This document shows positions 34,561 to 43,162 of a stretch of DNA of 64,000 bases, piece after piece (the stretch's first letter is position 1; each line of letters begins with the position of its first letter). Below the pieces are notes generated by a model. The model was not told the origin of the DNA and searched no databases. It was given only the letters and a program-made list of their open reading frames with translations. Source of the DNA: Vulcanimicrobiota bacterium (GTDB lineage Bacteria; Vulcanimicrobiota; Xenobia; Xenobiales; JADMJV01). A program made the translations under genes and the position numbers. The stretch is taken from the NCBI GenBank assembly GCA_019637395.1, contig JAHBVR010000008.1, positions 62,001 to 126,000 of the forward strand, written 5' to 3'.

Positions 34561-35013
34561 TTAGAGGATGGGGCCCAGATCTTTCTCCTGGCATTCGCGG
34601 CGGCGCCGCAGTTGATCCACGGAGTCTTTGCTCATTTGTGACGAGTCGACGTATAGCTTTCCGTCTTTCTGCATGAGCATGATTCGCTCGGACAGGTATA
34701 CGGCCACTGCGTCTTCGCCTTCCGCGAGAATGTCCATGAGGACATCCAACATCAGATTTGTATCGGCCTGGGAGAAGCTGTGCACACCCACGTCGAGGCT
34801 GAAACTGCCGGTGCGGATACCGGTGCGAGGCTCGATGGAATCGAGCATTTCCTCTGCGTCTTCACAGTCGAGCACAAGATGAACGCGGCCGACCCAAAAT
34901 TGGTCAGGAGATTGGGGATCGGGCTTGACTTCCGGCAAGGCCAGGATCCGCTCACGCAGGGTGGCTGGCTGCACGGAGTCGGCGAAATAGAGTTCATAAA
35001 AATAGGACGACAT
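34561..35013 (-). CDS. Candidate immunity protein for the adjacent tRNase toxin
   Basis: 150 residues, acidic overall (GFSL-type beta/alpha pattern: SYFYELYFADSVQPATLRER, HLVLDCEDAEEMLDSIEPRT, LMLDVLMDILAEGEDAVAVY). No signal peptide or membrane segment. It starts 8 nt after the stop of the toxin-like gene and reads the same way, the usual toxin-then-immunity order of polymorphic toxin loci. I do not recognise the family; the immunity role is inferred from position, size and charge. Confidence 0.6.
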   Translation of the reverse strand: MSSYFYELYFADSVQPATLRERILALPEVKPDPQSPDQFWVGRVHLVLDCEDAEEMLDSIEPRTGIRTGSFSLDVGVHSFSQADTNLMLDVLMDILAEGEDAVAVYLSERIMLMQKDGKLYVDSSQMSKDSVDQLRRRRECQEKDLGPIL

Positions 35014-35021
35014 TCAGCACC

Positions 35022-36191
35022 TCACGGATAGATATGCTCGACTTCGCCGAGCCGAATCGTAATGACCTCTTGCATTCCGCGCACCGGCCGGGCCAATAAC
35101 TGTTGGCGCACCTCGGCCGCTGTAAACGGGCTGCCGTCTAGATTAACCACCGCCCGGCAAGTCTGGCCTTTCTTGAACTTCTTAGCTAAGGTCTTACGGA
35201 TTTGATCGGGATTGTTGCTGGTGGGAGCGTAGTGGTCGAAGATTTTACCTTCGATTTCGTAGTCGGGATTCTTTACGCCCAGGAGATCGGACTGCTGCCT
35301 GTGTCTGATCTTGTAGCCGCGTTCGGCCAGAACCACGGCGGATTCTTCCTGGCGGATCTGAGCCTGCAATTTGACGGGGTCGGCCATTTCCAGGGGCTCC
35401 ATGATTCCCCCTGGCTTTCCACCTAACTGCCCGGTTGGTCGTGTGTGGTTGAAGTGAGTTCTCCAGGTCCTGGAAGGAAAACTTCCCAATTCAGGCGGAG
35501 TTCTGGGGCCTCCCTCAACCATCTTCAGACCCCACAGGCGCTTGGGCATCGGCAGCGGCACGAAGGCAAGTCCAAAGTTGGTCAAGAGCTTTCCGGTGGC
35601 CTGGCCTCCCTGGTCAGGATCATTTTGGGCTTCCAGAAAATCTCGTGCCGAGGTTTCGACCACCTCGGTGGAGTGCTCGCTGAAATACTTCAGGTCTTTG
35701 CCAGCACCGCTGTCCAGAACGGACTGAGCGGTCGTGAAAGGTTGCAAACAGGCTTTGCCGAGGGCTACCGCGCCGCCCGCAGTGGCACGGACTGCCTGCG
35801 CTCCGCCTTTGACCTCGCCGACAAAATAGCGCTGCGGCTGCTGCTCCACTCGAGTGGCCTGGTCCACCGCCATCATCATATCCGCAGCTACCGAGGAGTG
35901 CGGTAGCAAGTGGAGCTGGCCGTCTTTTCCCCGTCCCGCCCAGTGTTGGCCGGTTTGCAGCTCCGAATGATGCTGATGGAAGAAGACCCGATCCGACTGG
36001 ACCTGGATCTCGCGTTTGGTTAAAGGCCTGGACCTGCCCAACTCGCGGAGCTGGTCGACCTGATGCGTGTGGGGATCGTGTGAGCCAAGGGTGACCCGGT
36101 CAAGCCCTTCCTGCACGACCTGACTGGGGAGCGAGGTGAGCCTGCGAATTCCCTGGTGAAGAGAGCGGGTCAGTTTGTTGGTAATTTCCAT
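35022..36191 (-). CDS. Polymorphic toxin with C-terminal CdiA-type tRNA nuclease domain
   Basis: 389 residues. The last ~85 residues read KNPDYEIEGKIFDHYAPTSN, then QIRKTLAKKFKKGQTCRAVV, NLDGS and MQEVITIRLGEV. This is the core of the CdiA C-terminal tRNase family seen in contact-dependent inhibition and related toxins: PDYxIEG...FD...R...KK..GQ..R.VVNL. A pre-toxin-like linker (DPDQGGQATGKLLTNFGLAF) lies before it. The N-terminus has no signal peptide or recognised delivery domain, so the export route is unknown. It lies directly behind the tRNA-Trp terminator and is followed by a candidate immunity gene. Confidence 0.78.
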   Translation of the reverse strand: MEITNKLTRSLHQGIRRLTSLPSQVVQEGLDRVTLGSHDPHTHQVDQLRELGRSRPLTKREIQVQSDRVFFHQHHSELQTGQHWAGRGKDGQLHLLPHSSVAADMMMAVDQATRVEQQPQRYFVGEVKGGAQAVRATAGGAVALGKACLQPFTTAQSVLDSGAGKDLKYFSEHSTEVVETSARDFLEAQNDPDQGGQATGKLLTNFGLAFVPLPMPKRLWGLKMVEGGPRTPPELGSFPSRTWRTHFNHTRPTGQLGGKPGGIMEPLEMADPVKLQAQIRQEESAVVLAERGYKIRHRQQSDLLGVKNPDYEIEGKIFDHYAPTSNNPDQIRKTLAKKFKKGQTCRAVVNLDGSPFTAAEVRQQLLARPVRGMQEVITIRLGEVEHIYP

Positions 36192-36302
36192 GGCTCGATT
36201 GTGGGCTGCGAAGTACTACGAAAGTACTCCCGACGAGCCCAGAGTGTTAACGTTTTGTGGTGGTATGGCGGGCCGGCAGGGTGCGCTGCCCACACAACAA
36301 AA

Positions 36303-36324
36303 AAACCGCGCTGTCACGCGGTTT
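36303..36324 (-). terminator. Rho-independent terminator of tRNA-Trp
   Basis: On the minus strand AAACCGCG pairs with CGCGGTTT around the 6-nt loop TGACAG, followed by TTTTTGTTGTG. It begins 5 nt after the encoded CCA end of the tRNA. The stem and U tract are clear. Confidence 0.85.
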
Positions 36325-36328
36325 GCTT

Positions 36329-36404
36329 TGGCAGGAGTGACAGGATTCGAACCTGCGACCTACGGTTTTGGAGACCGCCGCTCTGCCAACTGAGCTACAC
36401 TCCT
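36329..36404 (-). tRNA. trnW: tRNA-Trp (anticodon CCA)
   Basis: On the minus strand the acceptor AGGAGTG pairs with CACTCCT; the D-arm is GCTC-AGTTGGCA-GAGC; the anticodon stem GCGGT/ACCGT (one G-U) holds the loop CTCCAAA with anticodon CCA; the T-arm is GCAGG-TTCGAAT-CCTGT. The discriminator is G and the 3' CCA is encoded (36331-36329). A rho-independent terminator follows. The next gene in the same direction is the tRNase toxin. Confidence 0.95.
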
Positions 36405-36417
36405 AAGTGCCCGCGTA

Positions 36418-36810
36418 TTATAGCAGAACGTTCCTGGCTGGCAAGCCCCTGTGGCTGTAGCTTTGGCTGGTGACTTCGCCTTCGGGGGATCGGGATAAGT
36501 CGTGGATTTTGTCGCCGGTGCAGCTGATGATGCGGAGGCCGCCGTCTTCTTGAAAGACGATGGTTTGGTAGTAGTCTCTTTGGGGTTGGGCTTGGTAGCA
36601 GCTGCCGACTTCGCTGGCGCCCCATTCGAAACCATGGAGCAGCAGTAGTTCGGGGCATTCGAGGCGGGGGTCGTCGAGGCTGTGGATGGGGCGGCCGAGA
36701 CCGTGGCACCGCAGGCTGTCGGTGACTTCTTTGGGGATATGGCGGGTGTGGATGGGTGCGCGGGCGCCGCCACCGAAGAGATGGCAGAACTGTTGGTTGG
36801 TGCGAATCAT
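36418..36810 (-). CDS. Hypothetical protein, 130 residues
   Basis: ATG 36810 is preceded by GGAAGGA at about 7 nt, a strong ribosome site. The product is His- and Cys-containing (NQQFCHLFGGGARAPIHTRH, DDPRLECPELLLLHGFEWGA, ISCTGDKIHDLSRSPEGEV) with a central beta-rich core (YYQTIVFQEDGGLRI). No signal peptide or known family. It ends 13 nt before the 5' end of tRNA-Trp on the same strand, so the tRNA could be read as its 3' neighbour. Confidence 0.6.
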   Translation of the reverse strand: MIRTNQQFCHLFGGGARAPIHTRHIPKEVTDSLRCHGLGRPIHSLDDPRLECPELLLLHGFEWGASEVGSCYQAQPQRDYYQTIVFQEDGGLRIISCTGDKIHDLSRSPEGEVTSQSYSHRGLPARNVLL

Positions 36811-36855
36811 AGGGTCATCCTTCCCGATTCGTGTGGGAGGATTGTTGCGCGGTTG

Positions 36856-38886
36856 TTAATCTTCGTCCAAAACAGGGGTGACGCGCAGGCCTTGTTCGCG
36901 AGGGAAGACCATTTCGATGCGCACTTTGAGCCGGGTGCCGGGAGGCAGGGGTCTTTTGGGCACCAGCGGGCAGTCGGTTTCGTAGAGAATCGAGCTGAGC
37001 TGGACCCAGTGCTTGTCGGGGAAGTTCTGCAGTACTACCGCGTCCAATTCGGCCCAACGCTTTTGTTCCAGGTAGCGCAGGGTCCAGTATTGCTTGCGTT
37101 CCCGTTCCAGTTGTTCGGCCTGGTGGGTGGTGCGCTCGAGCCGCTGCATCATCGGCTCCAATTGTTCAGCCGTGTAAAAGGGCTGGCCGGTGCGCAGGTG
37201 GGCCTTGAGCTGGCGGTGGGCGATCAGGTCCACGTAGCGCCGGATAGGGGAGGTGGACTGGCTGTAGGCATCTATGCCCAGGCCGGAGTGGCGGGCCGGG
37301 GTCATCCCGACTTCCCCCTTTTTCATCAGGCGGCGCAGCTTGTGAAGATTCTCCGGAGCGGTGTCCACGTCGGCGGGTATGGGCTTTTCCGGCTCGGGCT
37401 GGGAGCGGAACAGCGCCGGGATGGAGTGTTCGGCGAAGTAACCGCCGCTCAATCCATTGGCCAGAATCATCATTTCGCTGACCAGCACCTGGGCCGGTGC
37501 CTCCGACTGGTCTCGGGTAATGGAGATCTGAGGTTGGTCGCCCTCCAGCTCCACGCGAATGTTCACCCGGGGAAACGGCAAGGTCACCGCACCGGCCGCC
37601 TGACGGCGTGTGCGCAGAGCCAGCGCAATCTCGTAGAGGGTGAGTAAATCACCGGGTTGGCGCGCTTCCAGCAGGGCGTCCGCTTGTTGGTAGTTGAGCC
37701 TCTGGGCCACGCGAATTTTGGTCTCGGCAAAGCGATGCGAGCGCACCTGGAGCTGTTCGTCGAACTCGACCAGGAAAGAAAAGGCCAATCGATCCTGGCC
37801 TTCGATCAGGCTGCACAGCTCATCGCCTAGAATGTCCGGAACCATACGAATTTTACGCTCGGGAAGGTAGATGGTGGTGCCGCGCTCCAGAGCTTCCTCG
37901 TCAAGTTCCGAACCGGGATCTAAAAAAGTCGAAGCATCCGCGATGTGAATGCCCACGCGGTAGCCGTCTTCCAGACGCTCCAGAGTCAGGCCGTCGTCGA
38001 CTTCGCTGGTCCAGGGGTCATCAATGGTGACGGCCGGCAGAAGGGTCAGATCGAGGCGTTCAGGATTGGCCAACTCCGAGTGCAGTCGCGCGCGCAGGTC
38101 AGCGGCCGCGGCGGCCATGTCCAGCGAGAAATCCATGGGCGGATGGCAGCGATGCAACTGGAGAAATTCGTCCGCTCCCCACAAGCCGGCTTTGACCATG
38201 AGGCGAAAGGCCGCATCTTTGCCGCCGATCTCGAGATCCTTGAAAAGGCTCTGGATTTCCTTGAAGCGGGCCGCTTCGTTACCATGCAGGGCCACTTCGC
38301 GAATCCAATTCAGGTAACGTGACTGGCTTTTTTCGAAGTGGCCGTCGCTGGGCAGCGGCTGGCCGTTCCAGAGCGCTTTCAACCAGGAGGCCAGGTACTC
38401 TCGTTCGCGAGCGCGCTCTTCTTCGGCCTGCAGACGCTGGCGGGTCTCCTGGATCTGCTCGGCGCTGCGGGGTTGGTAATCTTGACCTTTACGCACGAAC
38501 CAGAGTTTATCTCGCTCGAGCGCTCGGTAGAGACCGGAAAGCTGCTCGGGAGAGGGTTTGTTGAATTGAATGTTGGCCAGATCGCTTAACGAGAAGGCGC
38601 AACCCTCTTCGGCCGTCAATTCCCAGAGATCTGGCAAGGAAACTTCCTGGCTGCAAACCTCGCGCCGCTGGGCGGCCGAACGCAGCCATTGCACGATGGT
38701 CAGGTTATCGGAGTCGGGCGAGAGACTTTCACTGGAGGTTAGAACCAGCTTGGTCTTGGCCACCTTGTCCTCGCGATTTTCTTCGGTGCGAACCTGCAGT
38801 TGATCTTTCCGATCGACTGATAGGCAGAGGGCGCACAACAACTTCTTGTTGTGAAAGTATTCTACCAAGCTGCCCGGACTGGCCAT
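36856..38886 (-). CDS. RNB-domain exoribonuclease (RNase II/R family)
   Basis: 676 residues from ATG 38886, which has AAGGG 6 nt upstream; ATG 38904 is an alternative. After an N-terminal region with helical linker (ETRQRLQAEEERAREREYLA) the RNB core begins at VTIDDPWTSEVDDGLTLERL, with the metal Asp residues, followed by GIHIADASTFLDPGSELDEE, TTIYLPERKIRMVPDIL, VSEMMILANGLSG, and the signature SQSTSPIRRYVDLIAHRQLK. A short C-terminal S1-like beta-barrel ends it. These enzymes degrade RNA 3' to 5'. The N-terminus differs from E. coli RNase R, lacking clear cold-shock domains, and is more like the cyanobacterial/plastid type. Divergent from the inositol phosphatase gene. Confidence 0.88.
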   Translation of the reverse strand: MASPGSLVEYFHNKKLLCALCLSVDRKDQLQVRTEENREDKVAKTKLVLTSSESLSPDSDNLTIVQWLRSAAQRREVCSQEVSLPDLWELTAEEGCAFSLSDLANIQFNKPSPEQLSGLYRALERDKLWFVRKGQDYQPRSAEQIQETRQRLQAEEERAREREYLASWLKALWNGQPLPSDGHFEKSQSRYLNWIREVALHGNEAARFKEIQSLFKDLEIGGKDAAFRLMVKAGLWGADEFLQLHRCHPPMDFSLDMAAAAADLRARLHSELANPERLDLTLLPAVTIDDPWTSEVDDGLTLERLEDGYRVGIHIADASTFLDPGSELDEEALERGTTIYLPERKIRMVPDILGDELCSLIEGQDRLAFSFLVEFDEQLQVRSHRFAETKIRVAQRLNYQQADALLEARQPGDLLTLYEIALALRTRRQAAGAVTLPFPRVNIRVELEGDQPQISITRDQSEAPAQVLVSEMMILANGLSGGYFAEHSIPALFRSQPEPEKPIPADVDTAPENLHKLRRLMKKGEVGMTPARHSGLGIDAYSQSTSPIRRYVDLIAHRQLKAHLRTGQPFYTAEQLEPMMQRLERTTHQAEQLERERKQYWTLRYLEQKRWAELDAVVLQNFPDKHWVQLSSILYETDCPLVPKRPLPPGTRLKVRIEMVFPREQGLRVTPVLDED

Positions 38887-38905
38887 TCCCTGCCCTTCGC
38901 GCATC

Positions 38906-38929
38906 GAAAGGGGGCGCCTTCCCCCTTTC
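38906..38929. promoter_or_regulatory. Inverted repeat between divergent rnb-like and suhB-like genes
   Basis: GAAAGGGGG-CGCCTT-CCCCCTTTC, a perfect 9-bp-arm repeat in a 57-bp divergent intergenic region. It covers the space where both promoters or 5' leaders must lie, so it could be an operator or a 5'-UTR hairpin for either gene. If the RNase starts at ATG 38904 instead, the repeat lies directly before its start codon. Confidence 0.4.
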
Positions 38930-38943
38930 AGAAGTGCGGGGCC

Positions 38944-39720
38944 ATGGAATTGCAACGATGGACCGAGCAGGCAGTGGAAGCTGCGCAGCGGGCGGGGCGG
39001 ATCATTCGGGCCGCCTGGTTGAACGGGGATACGGAAGTGCGCTACAAAGGCCGATTCAACCCGGTGACCAAGGTCGATCTGGAATCGCAGCGGTTGATTC
39101 GAGAAGTTTTGCTCACCTACAATCCTACTCACGATTTTCTCGGCGAAGAGGGGACTCCGCACGAGTCCGGCAGTGAATTCCAGTGGATCGTCGATCCGCT
39201 GGATGGCACCAAGAATTTTGCCCACGGTTACCCGCATTTTGGCGTTTCCATCGGACTTCAATACCAGGAGCGGATCGTGATAGGAGTGGTGCACGATCCC
39301 GTGCGGGGCGAAACTTTCACCGCCTGTCGAGGAGGCGGTGCCTTTTTGGCAGGACGGCCGATCCAGGTCAGTTCCACCGATACACTGGAGCGAGCTCTGC
39401 TGGTGACAGGTTTTGGCACTGCCACAGGGCGCGACTATGCTATTTTTCAGAGCTTTGACGAAGTCAGTGAAGGGGTTCGCCGCGATGGCAGCGCCGCTCT
39501 GAATCTATGCTACCTGGCCTGTGGCCGACTGGACGGTTATTTTCAAAGAAACCTCTGGCCCTGGGACGTGGCCGCCGGCGTCTTACTGGTGGAAGAGGCC
39601 GGCGGCATGGTGACCGACTATGGGGGAGGGCGCTTCCAATTGGACGGGCGCCAACTGTTGGCCAGTAACGTCCATCTGCACGGAGACATGGTGCGCCGGA
39701 TGGCCAGCGGCAATTCGTGA
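38944..39720 (+). CDS. suhB: Inositol monophosphatase family protein
   Basis: 258 residues. Metal and catalytic motifs are complete: FLGEEG (metal Glu), WIVDPLDGTKNFAHGYPHFG (DPxDGTxNF), and WPWDVAAGVLLVEEAGG at the C-terminus; an early KGRFNPVTKVDLESQ gives the N-terminal D-x-E site. Family members dephosphorylate inositol-1-phosphate or related phosphoesters such as PAP or histidinol phosphate. The symbol is by family only. No partner genes are adjacent. Confidence 0.87.
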   Translation: MELQRWTEQAVEAAQRAGRIIRAAWLNGDTEVRYKGRFNPVTKVDLESQRLIREVLLTYNPTHDFLGEEGTPHESGSEFQWIVDPLDGTKNFAHGYPHFGVSIGLQYQERIVIGVVHDPVRGETFTACRGGGAFLAGRPIQVSSTDTLERALLVTGFGTATGRDYAIFQSFDEVSEGVRRDGSAALNLCYLACGRLDGYFQRNLWPWDVAAGVLLVEEAGGMVTDYGGGRFQLDGRQLLASNVHLHGDMVRRMASGNS

Positions 39721-40694
39721 CGGGCACCCGGGGACGAGGCTCACAGGAAACTGTGCATCGCCGTTCAGAACGGCCTCGGCTAGGTGCGGTTTGGCTTTGG
39801 CGGCTTCAATATCAAGGAGATATTCAATGGCTGGCGCGCAGGTCTCCCTCAGCCAGACTACGGCGAAGCCAATCGTGAGGAAATTCGCGCCACGGGGTTC
39901 CAACACGGTGCGCCCAGCTTATGATCTATGCCGGGATAAGTCTCCAGATCGATCGCTCCAATGTAGCAGCCGTTCCTTCAGGAGAACTCGGTCAAGCTGC
40001 TTCAAACGGGCCGCTCCTTCGAGAACGACCCAAAGGTCGACGAGGTCACATTGAAGCTTATCGACGACAAAACGCTTGAGCGTGACCCGCCGCCAGGCGG
40101 GAGCAATTTTAGGTATGAGTTCGGTCTTCTTGGAGCTTCCAAACTGGCCATCACGTCGATGAAGCTCTGTCCACCGCTGGGCAGATCCAGGGCCCCGCGA
40201 AAGCCTGACCCCAGGGCGAGGATAGCATTTGAAACGATTCCCCGAAAAGCTTGCCGGAGTTCGACTCCCAGCGGTCGAACGTCCCGTAGGGCACGGAAGG
40301 TATGGAGGAGTGTGTCCGCGAGGATGACCGGTGACGTCTCTGACCAGTAGCCAGGCCTTGAGCAAACGTGGGCAAAGCCCCGCCAGCCGTTCCAAGGTCT
40401 TCGACGAATTCTTTATCGCTGGCCACTGCCCGCTAGCCGAGCCGACTCCCTCCAGTCGTTGCTCGTTGCTCGCTCGCCGAAACTTCATCGGGATGCTCCG
40501 GCAGCGTCTGTGCTGATTTGACGCTGAGCCGCCATCGCGCTGATTGGATGCTCAGCCTCCCCGGCCAGGCGCCTTTCCGCATCTTTCTTTATGGTCCGAC
40601 GTAACGACTTTGAGCCTAAAGTCGAGGGCTTCCAGGTCGAATTCATGCCGGAGCGTCGTTTGCCTCGTAACAGCCTGCGAAGCTGACAGGCCCG
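39721..40694. other. ~970 bp stretch without a convincing gene
   Basis: No open frame here has a ribosome site plus a recognisable domain. On the minus strand three frames each give short protein-like stretches (e.g. LKRFVVDKLQCDLVDLWVVL near 40.05 kb and FLTIGFAVVWLRETCAPAIE near 39.9 kb) that do not join in one frame, as expected for decayed coding sequence. Near 40.51-40.56 kb a ~20-nt motif occurs twice imperfectly (GCTGATTTGACGCTGAG / GCTGATTGGATGCTCAG). Probably gene remnants; no insertion-sequence ends or transposase motif were recognised. Confidence 0.4.
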
Positions 40695-42146
40695 TCAGGT
40701 GCCGCAGTATTTGCGTTGAATCTTGGTTAGTTCCACCTGAACCTCCACCAATCCCTTGAAGCGCTTGGATGGATCCTTCAGGAGCATCCGATCGATCATG
40801 TTCTCCAGTTCATCCGGCAGTTGGGATTTATATTCGCGGATGCGCGGCGGTGGTTCTTGCAGGTGCTTCATGACCAGGGTGAGCGAGTCGGCTACTTCGA
40901 AGGGGCGCCGTCCGGTGAAGAGTTCAAACATCATCACGCCCAGAGCGTACTGGTCGGTGGCCGGCAGCAGGGTTCCGCCGGTGATCTGTTCCGGGGCCAT
41001 GTAGGCCGGGGTTCCGAAGGTATCGCCGGTTCTGGTTACGTTCTCGGATTCTTCACGCTTGGCCAGGCCGAGGTCCATGACTTTTACCAGCTTATTGTCG
41101 GTGACCATGACGTTATCCGGCTTGAGGTCGCGGTGGACGATTCCCTTTTGGTGAGCATGGATAAGGCCTTGCACGATGCCCAGGGCGATGGGAATACCGT
41201 CGGGGAGGGGCATGCCTTTGCTGGGCAACATGTCGCGCAAGGTTTCGCCCTGAATGTATTCCATGGAGAGGTAGAGGATGCCGTCCTGTTCGCCGTAGTC
41301 GATCATGCGCACCACGTTGGGATGATCCAGCGTGCGTGAGATCTGCACTTCGCGACTGAAGCGGCGGCGATAGTCTTGATCTTGAGCCAGTTCCGGATTC
41401 ATGACTTTGACGGCCACGGCTTCATCCTCGTTCATGGTCAGGGTCGAGATGCCCTTGTAGACCACCGCCATGCCGCCGGCACCCAGGCGTTTGACGGTGG
41501 CCCATTCGCCGAATTGGCGGCCCAGGAAGACGTCGTTTTGAATGTCGAGGCTGCGCAGCCGAGCGTTAAATTTGGCCACTTTGGCGTTCTCCTCGCGCCA
41601 GGCCTTCTGACGGGGGACCACCACGGCGATGAGAAAAAAGGCGACGCTGCTCAGAGCGGCAACGAAACTGCCGAAGAGAATCGGGTGAAGGGTGCAGCTG
41701 TAGGCCAGGCGTTGAAAGAACGCGCCTGCTCCTGGGGCTGGTTTGAGCTGAATGGGCTCGCTGTCATGGAGGCCGGGATAATAGATAACCGGTAGAGCGT
41801 CGACACTGAGATTGGGAGTTTCGGCTGGAAAGACCTTTGGGGAAACGATTTCTTGGCGTGCCAAATACCCGTGGAAATGCGGGACTTCTGTCTGGCCTGC
41901 GGCCATCTCGCCTCCGATGTGCAGGGTAAGCCCGCTCCGGAATTTCACCCGATCTATGACGATGGGTTCATTGGCCAACCCGAGGCGTACCACATTGCCC
42001 TGATTGGAGACGGCTTCCACATAGACGGCCGCGCCCGGAGGCTCGACCCGAAATTGGAATTTCATGGGTTCCCTGGCCTGCTCGGGCAGCGTCCAAACGG
42101 ATTGCGTTAGCAAGAGTCCTAAGAATAGGACCTGCCATCGTAGCAT
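40695..42146 (-). CDS. Membrane-anchored Ser/Thr protein kinase
   Basis: 483 residues. A signal peptide (MLRWQVLFLGLLLTQSVWT) leads an exported domain of ~130 residues, a membrane helix (LFGSFVAALSSVAFFLIAVV) and a cytoplasmic Hanks-type kinase: GAGGMAVVYKG (P-loop), AVAVKVM (Lys), HRDLKPDNVMV (catalytic Asp and Asn), MDLGLAK (DLG in place of DFG), and FGTPAYMAPEQ. The extracellular part starts with a beta-rich FQFRVEPPGAAVYVEAV. It directly abuts the last pilin gene of the operon (42146/42147), so it may sense or regulate pilus assembly; that link is inferred from position only. Confidence 0.88.
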   Translation of the reverse strand: MLRWQVLFLGLLLTQSVWTLPEQAREPMKFQFRVEPPGAAVYVEAVSNQGNVVRLGLANEPIVIDRVKFRSGLTLHIGGEMAAGQTEVPHFHGYLARQEIVSPKVFPAETPNLSVDALPVIYYPGLHDSEPIQLKPAPGAGAFFQRLAYSCTLHPILFGSFVAALSSVAFFLIAVVVPRQKAWREENAKVAKFNARLRSLDIQNDVFLGRQFGEWATVKRLGAGGMAVVYKGISTLTMNEDEAVAVKVMNPELAQDQDYRRRFSREVQISRTLDHPNVVRMIDYGEQDGILYLSMEYIQGETLRDMLPSKGMPLPDGIPIALGIVQGLIHAHQKGIVHRDLKPDNVMVTDNKLVKVMDLGLAKREESENVTRTGDTFGTPAYMAPEQITGGTLLPATDQYALGVMMFELFTGRRPFEVADSLTLVMKHLQEPPPRIREYKSQLPDELENMIDRMLLKDPSKRFKGLVEVQVELTKIQRKYCGT

Positions 42147-42779
42147 CTAGTAGTGGTTCCTCTGCATAACCTTTCGAAAGAGTTCTACCACGGCGTTGGC
42201 TTTCTTGCCTGGAATCACCTTGGATAAAACGATCCTTAGCGCGTAAATTTCTCCGCCGCTGGCTGTTTCTTGATCGACCTCAAACTTGATCACCGACAGG
42301 GCATAGCTTTTCGTGCCAGGACTGGTGGCGCTGACGATGCTGATCAACTGGGCATTCGTGGGCTTTAGTGGCTGGGTGGTTTCGAAAGCTAAGGTGAGTC
42401 CGGTGGGTGGGTTCCCATTGACAAAGTTCCTGCGCCAGAGTTGCGTTTTGGCCAGATCGTGCCACCAGACCTGGAGTTTGGGGGTAAAGGAGGGCAGCCC
42501 GGAAAGCTGGGTGCTGGCAGATAGAGGATGGCAGGCCATGATCATTCCCTGGCTTCCGGAGGGCGCGATCAGCGTAACCCCGTTGGAAACCGAGCCTTGC
42601 AGATCAGTAGTGACTTGCTGCAAGGCCAACTGTCCTTGTTGCTGGAGTTCGGTGCGAATTTGCCCTTCGGCTGCGATGCGGAACGAGGGCATGATGACCA
42701 GGAACACGCACATCCCCAGTAAAAAAGTCAGGGCAATGGTGATGGTCAGTTCGGCCAGCGTAAAGCCTTGCCGTTTCAT
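42147..42779 (-). CDS. Prepilin-type protein, PulJ/PilW-like
   Basis: 210 residues. The signal KRQG|FTLAELTITIALTFLLG has Gly-1, Phe+1 and Glu+5. The helix GQIRTELQQQGQLALQQVTT and the beta-rich tail match GspJ/PilW minor pseudopilins. ATG overlaps the TGA of the upstream pilin gene by 4 nt and the stop directly touches the kinase gene. Confidence 0.8.
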   Translation of the reverse strand: MKRQGFTLAELTITIALTFLLGMCVFLVIMPSFRIAAEGQIRTELQQQGQLALQQVTTDLQGSVSNGVTLIAPSGSQGMIMACHPLSASTQLSGLPSFTPKLQVWWHDLAKTQLWRRNFVNGNPPTGLTLAFETTQPLKPTNAQLISIVSATSPGTKSYALSVIKFEVDQETASGGEIYALRIVLSKVIPGKKANAVVELFRKVMQRNHY

Positions 42780-43162
42780 CGGGTCACGTTATGCAGGTAC
42801 ATAGTGTGCACGACCTTGTTGGTGCGCCGCTGAAAATCCCAGGTCACGGTCACCGTGGCAATCTTCAGGTAGGGCTCGAGACTGGCGTCGCTTTCATAGG
42901 CGATTTCCACGGTGGGGGTGAAGTCGGTCTCTCCATAAGTCCATTTCTCGTAGGCGGGTGGCGACAGAGTGGAAACGTTGTAGAAAGAACGACTGCGCAA
43001 GTCTTCGAGAATCGCCTGGGCGCAGTTGTCGGCAATAATCTGGGTCTCGCCCCGGCGCACGGCTACGATAGACGAGGGGTAGAGGTTGGCGATGAACAGA
43101 ATGATGAATCCGAACAGGACGGATGCAAAGATCGTCTCTAGAAGCGTAAATCCGCCTCTCAT
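42776..43162 (-). CDS. Prepilin-type protein, PilV/GspI-like
   Basis: 128 residues with the signal RGG|FTLLETIFASVLFGFIILF (Gly-1, Phe+1, Glu+5), then IADNCAQAILEDLRSRSFYN. Size and pattern match GspI/PilV. Its ATG overlaps the preceding stop and its stop overlaps the next ATG by 4 nt each, so translation along the operon is coupled. Confidence 0.8.
   Translation of the reverse strand: MRGGFTLLETIFASVLFGFIILFIANLYPSSIVAVRRGETQIIADNCAQAILEDLRSRSFYNVSTLSPPAYEKWTYGETDFTPTVEIAYESDASLEPYLKIATVTVTWDFQRRTNKVVHTMYLHNVTR

Noticed and set aside
35022-36404. Integrated prophage or genomic island at tRNA-Trp
   Set aside because: No integrase, no duplicated tRNA 3' end found in the neighbouring sequence; only the toxin pair lies next to it.
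39919-40488. 189-codon minus-strand open frame
   Set aside because: No domain; half of it is Arg/Pro/Ser-rich, and competing frames look equally (un)likely. Treated as part of the gene-free stretch.
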